From positions 342,667-406,666 of the forward strand of contig CAJJDO010000025.1 of the NCBI GenBank assembly GCA_905183005.1: a DNA stretch of 64,000 nt, written 5' to 3'. This DNA comes from Paramecium pentaurelia (taxonomy: Eukaryota; Ciliophora; Oligohymenophorea; Peniculida; Parameciidae). The notes under the pieces were generated by a model. It was not told the origin of the DNA, made no database searches, and saw only the letters and a list, made by a program, of their open reading frames with translations. Positions within the stretch are counted from its first letter, which is position 1, and each line of letters opens with the position of its first letter. A program made the position numbers and the translations under genes. Shown here piece by piece: positions 63,348 through 64,000 of this stretch.

Positions 63348-63957
63348 TCATATTCTTTAGTTTAAATAATCTTTAGCACTTTTATCTCTTCCATGATATC
63401 CCCTACTATTTCTGGTTTGTGATTATCTTTAATTTCCATAACCATAACCATAACCATAACCTCTATTTCCTTAATTTCCATATAATTTTGATTATGAACT
63501 AAAATCGAAATAATCTTCATCATCTGAACTTGAACCTTACCTTTGTCTTCTTCGTCTTCTCCTTTATTTAATTTCCTCAATAATTCGAGTATATTTTTCA
63601 ATCTATTCTTCATCATCATCATCATCAGCATCGTCATCATCTTCATCATCGTTATTATTTGATTCTTTCTATTAATAGCTAGTAATTGTTGTAGAAGGGA
63701 ATTTGTTTTTGGATAAATCATCATAATTTTTAGGTGGATTTCCCATATCATCTGTATAAAATTAGTTTTGTGGATTAGGATACTTAATCTCTTATTAATA
63801 AGGTTTTGGTATCATAACTTCATAAGGAATTTCTACAGGAATTGGTACTTTCTCTATAATTTACATTATTTTTCATACCTATAATTGTTTAAACAGGAAT
63901 ATATTCTAAAATTGTTCTCTCAACTGGAACTATTTCCTCAATTTCTTACTCTTCCAT
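63348..63957 (-). CDS. Alveolin/epiplasmin-like protein with acidic and Gly-Tyr tracts, 194 aa
   Basis: ATG 63955-63957, intron 63854-63878 (25 nt), TGA 63348-63350; 195 codons. Residues 5-50 carry short Val/Pro/Glu/Lys repeats (VPVERTILEYIPVQ, IEKVPIPVEIPYEVMIPKP) of the kind that define alveolins/epiplasmins, the proteins of the ciliate epiplasm under the surface alveoli. An acidic tract follows (DDEDDDDADDDDEE, about 95-108), then a basic run (RRRRRRQR), a Ser-Asp segment, a GYGYGYGYG run and a basic end with RGYHGR. The low-complexity C-terminus could bind RNA, so an RNA-binding role is an alternative. A 129-codon open frame overlapping it on the same strand is an out-of-frame shadow. Confidence 0.75.
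63854..63878 (-). other. 25-nt intron of the alveolin-like gene
   Basis: GTATGAAAAA...ATTATAG. Removing it joins the two VP-rich repeats (VQTII and EKVPIPVE) in one frame. Confidence 0.75.
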
Positions 63958-64000
63958 CTTTATTATTTATTTCTTCTAAGGAATATAATTAACCTTCCTC

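Noticed and set aside
63362..63751. 129-codon Met/Lys-rich frame
   Set aside because: Out-of-frame shadow of the alveolin-like gene: the Met-rich run is the acidic GAT/GAA tract read one base out.
1..64000. tRNA, rRNA, CRISPR arrays, telomere repeats, bacterial-style promoters and ribosome-binding sites
   Set aside because: None seen by eye. The genome is eukaryotic and AT-rich, and no C4A2/C3A3-type telomere runs occur.

Overview
The window looks like nuclear DNA of a ciliate, most likely a Paramecium species. The DNA is very AT-rich. TAA and TAG are read as glutamine inside long conserved genes and only TGA ends genes. Nearly all introns I could place are 21-31 nt, begin with GT and end with AG (mostly TAG). 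Genes from about 31 kb onward are separated by as little as 22 nt. When these tiny introns are removed, most gene models close exactly in frame (for example 2,704, 911, 814, 522 and 449 codons), which supports the code and intron assignments. Most genes appear as many short open pieces if the standard code is used.

Left half (1-31 kb), repetitive. A minus-strand cysteine-rich surface-type protein leaves the window at the left edge (1-4397). After it comes a cluster of von Willebrand factor A (VWA) domain genes: complete copies at 7329-9136 (+), 16134-17878 (+), 24029-25773 (-) and 29397-31210 (-), two copies cut by single-N joins, one deleted pseudogene (4669-5818) and one fragment cut by a retrotransposon (21475-22040). 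The copies are mosaics of each other. They sit in large inverted repeats: 15889-19866 against 22041-26018, and about 8580-10487 against 28046-29953. The palindrome centre holds a decayed non-LTR (LINE-type) retrotransposon with endonuclease and reverse transcriptase motifs. Single N bases at 7241, 13323, 26019 and 57720 each separate two near-identical 1.0-1.8 kb direct copies, so they look like unmerged contig ends. A 295-base gap lies at 15422-15716. I found no intact gene in about 9.1-16.1 kb.

Right half (31-64 kb), compact and gene-dense. In order: a 2,703-residue cysteine-rich, multi-membrane-span protein (31383-39618), an ABC half-transporter, a kynurenine/glutamine-type aminotransferase with an apparent frameshift, a tubulin tyrosine ligase-like (TTLL) glutamylase, an unknown protein (-), arginyl-tRNA-protein transferase ATE1, a membrane-bound hybrid histidine kinase that seems to have lost its phosphotransfer residues, a kinase of the Aurora type with an N-terminal MYND zinc finger, a cytosolic carboxypeptidase (CCP/AGBL), and a small membrane protein. 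A non-coding duplicated stretch (56.1-58.8 kb) follows. The window ends with a pseudokinase (+), a coiled-coil protein (-), an unknown protein (-) and an alveolin/epiplasmin-like protein (-).

A functional theme in the right half is tubulin and cytoskeleton modification. A glutamate-adding TTLL enzyme, a glutamate-removing CCP enzyme, ATE1 and an Aurora-type kinase lie within 13 kb, and cortical or coiled-coil proteins lie nearby. Whether this clustering means anything is open, because ciliate genes are not arranged in operons.
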